A DNA stretch of 64,000 nucleotides from Teretinema zuelzerae (GTDB taxonomy: Bacteria; Spirochaetota; Spirochaetia; Treponematales; Treponemataceae). The translations under genes and the position numbers were made by a program. Numbering within the stretch: position 1 is the stretch's first letter; the number at the start of each line of letters is the position of its first letter. Under the pieces are notes generated by a model, which was not told the origin of the DNA, did no database searches, and saw nothing but the letters and a program-made list of their open reading frames with translations. Below are positions 63,378 to 64,000 of the stretch, piece after piece. The stretch is taken from assembly GCF_021021555.1 (NCBI RefSeq), contig NZ_JAINWA010000001.1, forward strand, positions 1 through 64,000. Direction: 5' to 3'.

Positions 63378-64000
63378 TTATACCGATATATGTGTATTCA
63401 TCTCTTTTACATGCCATTCCCAATCTTTGACTAACTGCGGAGGCTCAAGCGGATAGGCATACGATCCTTTTGACAGAAGAAACTCGATAACCTTCCCGTA
63501 TTGGGTGCTGGTAAACTCGAGCAAGATCCCGTCCGGCAATTCGGTAACCTGTTGATCATTCGCCCATTTGCGTTCCGTTACCCATAAAGCGAACTCGCTT
63601 AAAAACTTTAATTTAAAGTGGAATGATTCCGAACCGGCAAAAACGCCAAAGAAACTGTTTCCATGGATGGAGCGGTAGTCCCAGGAATCAGGAAGTTGAA
63701 ATCTCGTTGAAGTAAGGGCTATGTTTTTAATTCTCGAAAGCGAGAATGTTCTTACTCCCTTTCGTTCTTCCGCATAGCCCAGAAGGTACCAGGCGCCATT
63801 ATCAAATACCAGTTGATATGGGTGAACTAGCCGGCGTTCAAAGGGTTTTTTCCATTCGCTTTGATAATCAAATACGAGTATACGGTTTTCTTTCAGACCT
63901 GACACGATTAATTCCCAAAGATCAGTATTAATTGGATATGTCGCCGGTGTAGGGGCAATTATGCGTGTATCCAGCGAGGCGTAATCAGGGATAGGTGAGA
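63378..64000 (-). CDS. WYL-domain regulator, N-terminus outside the window
   Basis: The frame is open from the stop at 63378 to the window end, and the upstream codons (NTDLWELIVSGLKENRILVFDY) continue the domain, so the gene is partial. The WYL region shows KPFERRLVHPYQLVFDNGAWYLLGYAEERKGVRTFSLSRIKNI (W/Y-x-L and the Arg-rich loop). A helical C-terminal extension (WCX-like) follows (FWVTERKW-type segment, ILLEFTSTQYGKVIEFLLS). WYL proteins bind nucleic-acid or nucleotide ligands and often control defence genes. It is upstream of, and on the same strand as, the three-gene unit at 61352-63326. Confidence 0.82.
   Translation of the reverse strand, partial: SPIPDYASLDTRIIAPTPATYPINTDLWELIVSGLKENRILVFDYQSEWKKPFERRLVHPYQLVFDNGAWYLLGYAEERKGVRTFSLSRIKNIALTSTRFQLPDSWDYRSIHGNSFFGVFAGSESFHFKLKFLSEFALWVTERKWANDQQVTELPDGILLEFTSTQYGKVIEFLLSKGSYAYPLEPPQLVKDWEWHVKEMNTHISV

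Overview
The window reads as a chromosomal segment of a diderm bacterium, most likely a spirochaete of the Treponema group. This is inferred from gene style (Big_2-type surface protein, many lipoproteins, family-4 glycosidase with sugar ABC genes, chemotaxis receptor, type II secretion genes) and not from any marker gene; no rRNA or tRNA was seen. Composition splits it into blocks: AT-rich 1-18.6 kb, GC-rich 18.7-42.3 kb, an AT-rich toxin tip and cognate gene at 42.3-43.5 kb, GC-rich 43.6-61.3 kb, and AT-rich again from 61.3 kb to the end.

Region 1 (1-18.6 kb) is accessory DNA. It opens with a frameshifted Ig-like repeat surface protein, then an attC-like palindrome, then a frameshifted two-gene Thoeris anti-phage system (thsA SIR2-SLOG and thsB TIR-like, minus strand). 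A mobile-element segment follows: a lipoprotein, a 1749-residue polyvalent protein (HExxH, JAB/RadC-like, MuF-C-like and ArdC-N-like parts), a separate ArdC-N-like protein, a divergent pair that includes a PilZ protein, a YHYH-SH3 protein, a TPR protein and an ISNCY-like transposase. Six copies of a palindrome centred on AGCTTCATGTGAAGCT are scattered between 12.0 and 15.3 kb, beside three iteron-like repeats.

Region 2 (18.7-25.4 kb) holds an MFS transporter, a trypsin-like lipoprotein, a short-chain dehydrogenase and a GH5 cellulase-like enzyme.

Region 3 (25.6-43.5 kb) is the most striking part: one tightly packed plus-strand operon running prepilin peptidase-like, GspD, GspE, GspF, GspG, two small pseudopilin-like proteins, a one-TM assembly-like protein, two lipoproteins, a lipoprotein with seven InlB-type repeats and a C11 (clostripain) protease, a Sec-signalled Rhs/YD toxin with a YkuD-like L,D-transpeptidase tip, and a candidate immunity lipoprotein. 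The arrangement suggests a reduced type II secretion machine with its own protease and polymorphic-toxin cargo. gspE carries a 16-copy 21-bp in-frame minisatellite inside its zinc-binding loop.

Region 4 (43.6-55.6 kb) has an amino-acid-type binding protein, a truncated outer-membrane barrel, a chemotaxis receptor, a 16-unit ~39-bp minisatellite, an aldo/keto reductase with ferredoxin motifs, a diguanylate cyclase, a galactitol-type PTS EIIC, STAS and XRE proteins, an SGNH hydrolase, and a MNT/HepT-type pair.

Region 5 (55.6-61.3 kb) is a carbohydrate operon: binding protein, two permeases, GH4 enzyme and LacI regulator, with an 18-bp operator-like palindrome just after the promoter. Region 6 (61.3-64 kb) is a minus-strand three-gene operon of unknown function downstream of a WYL-domain regulator that runs off the window end.

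Several genes (13077, 18670, 52308, 52443, 63326) have their -10 box 6-10 nt before the start codon and no Shine-Dalgarno, which suggests leaderless transcripts.
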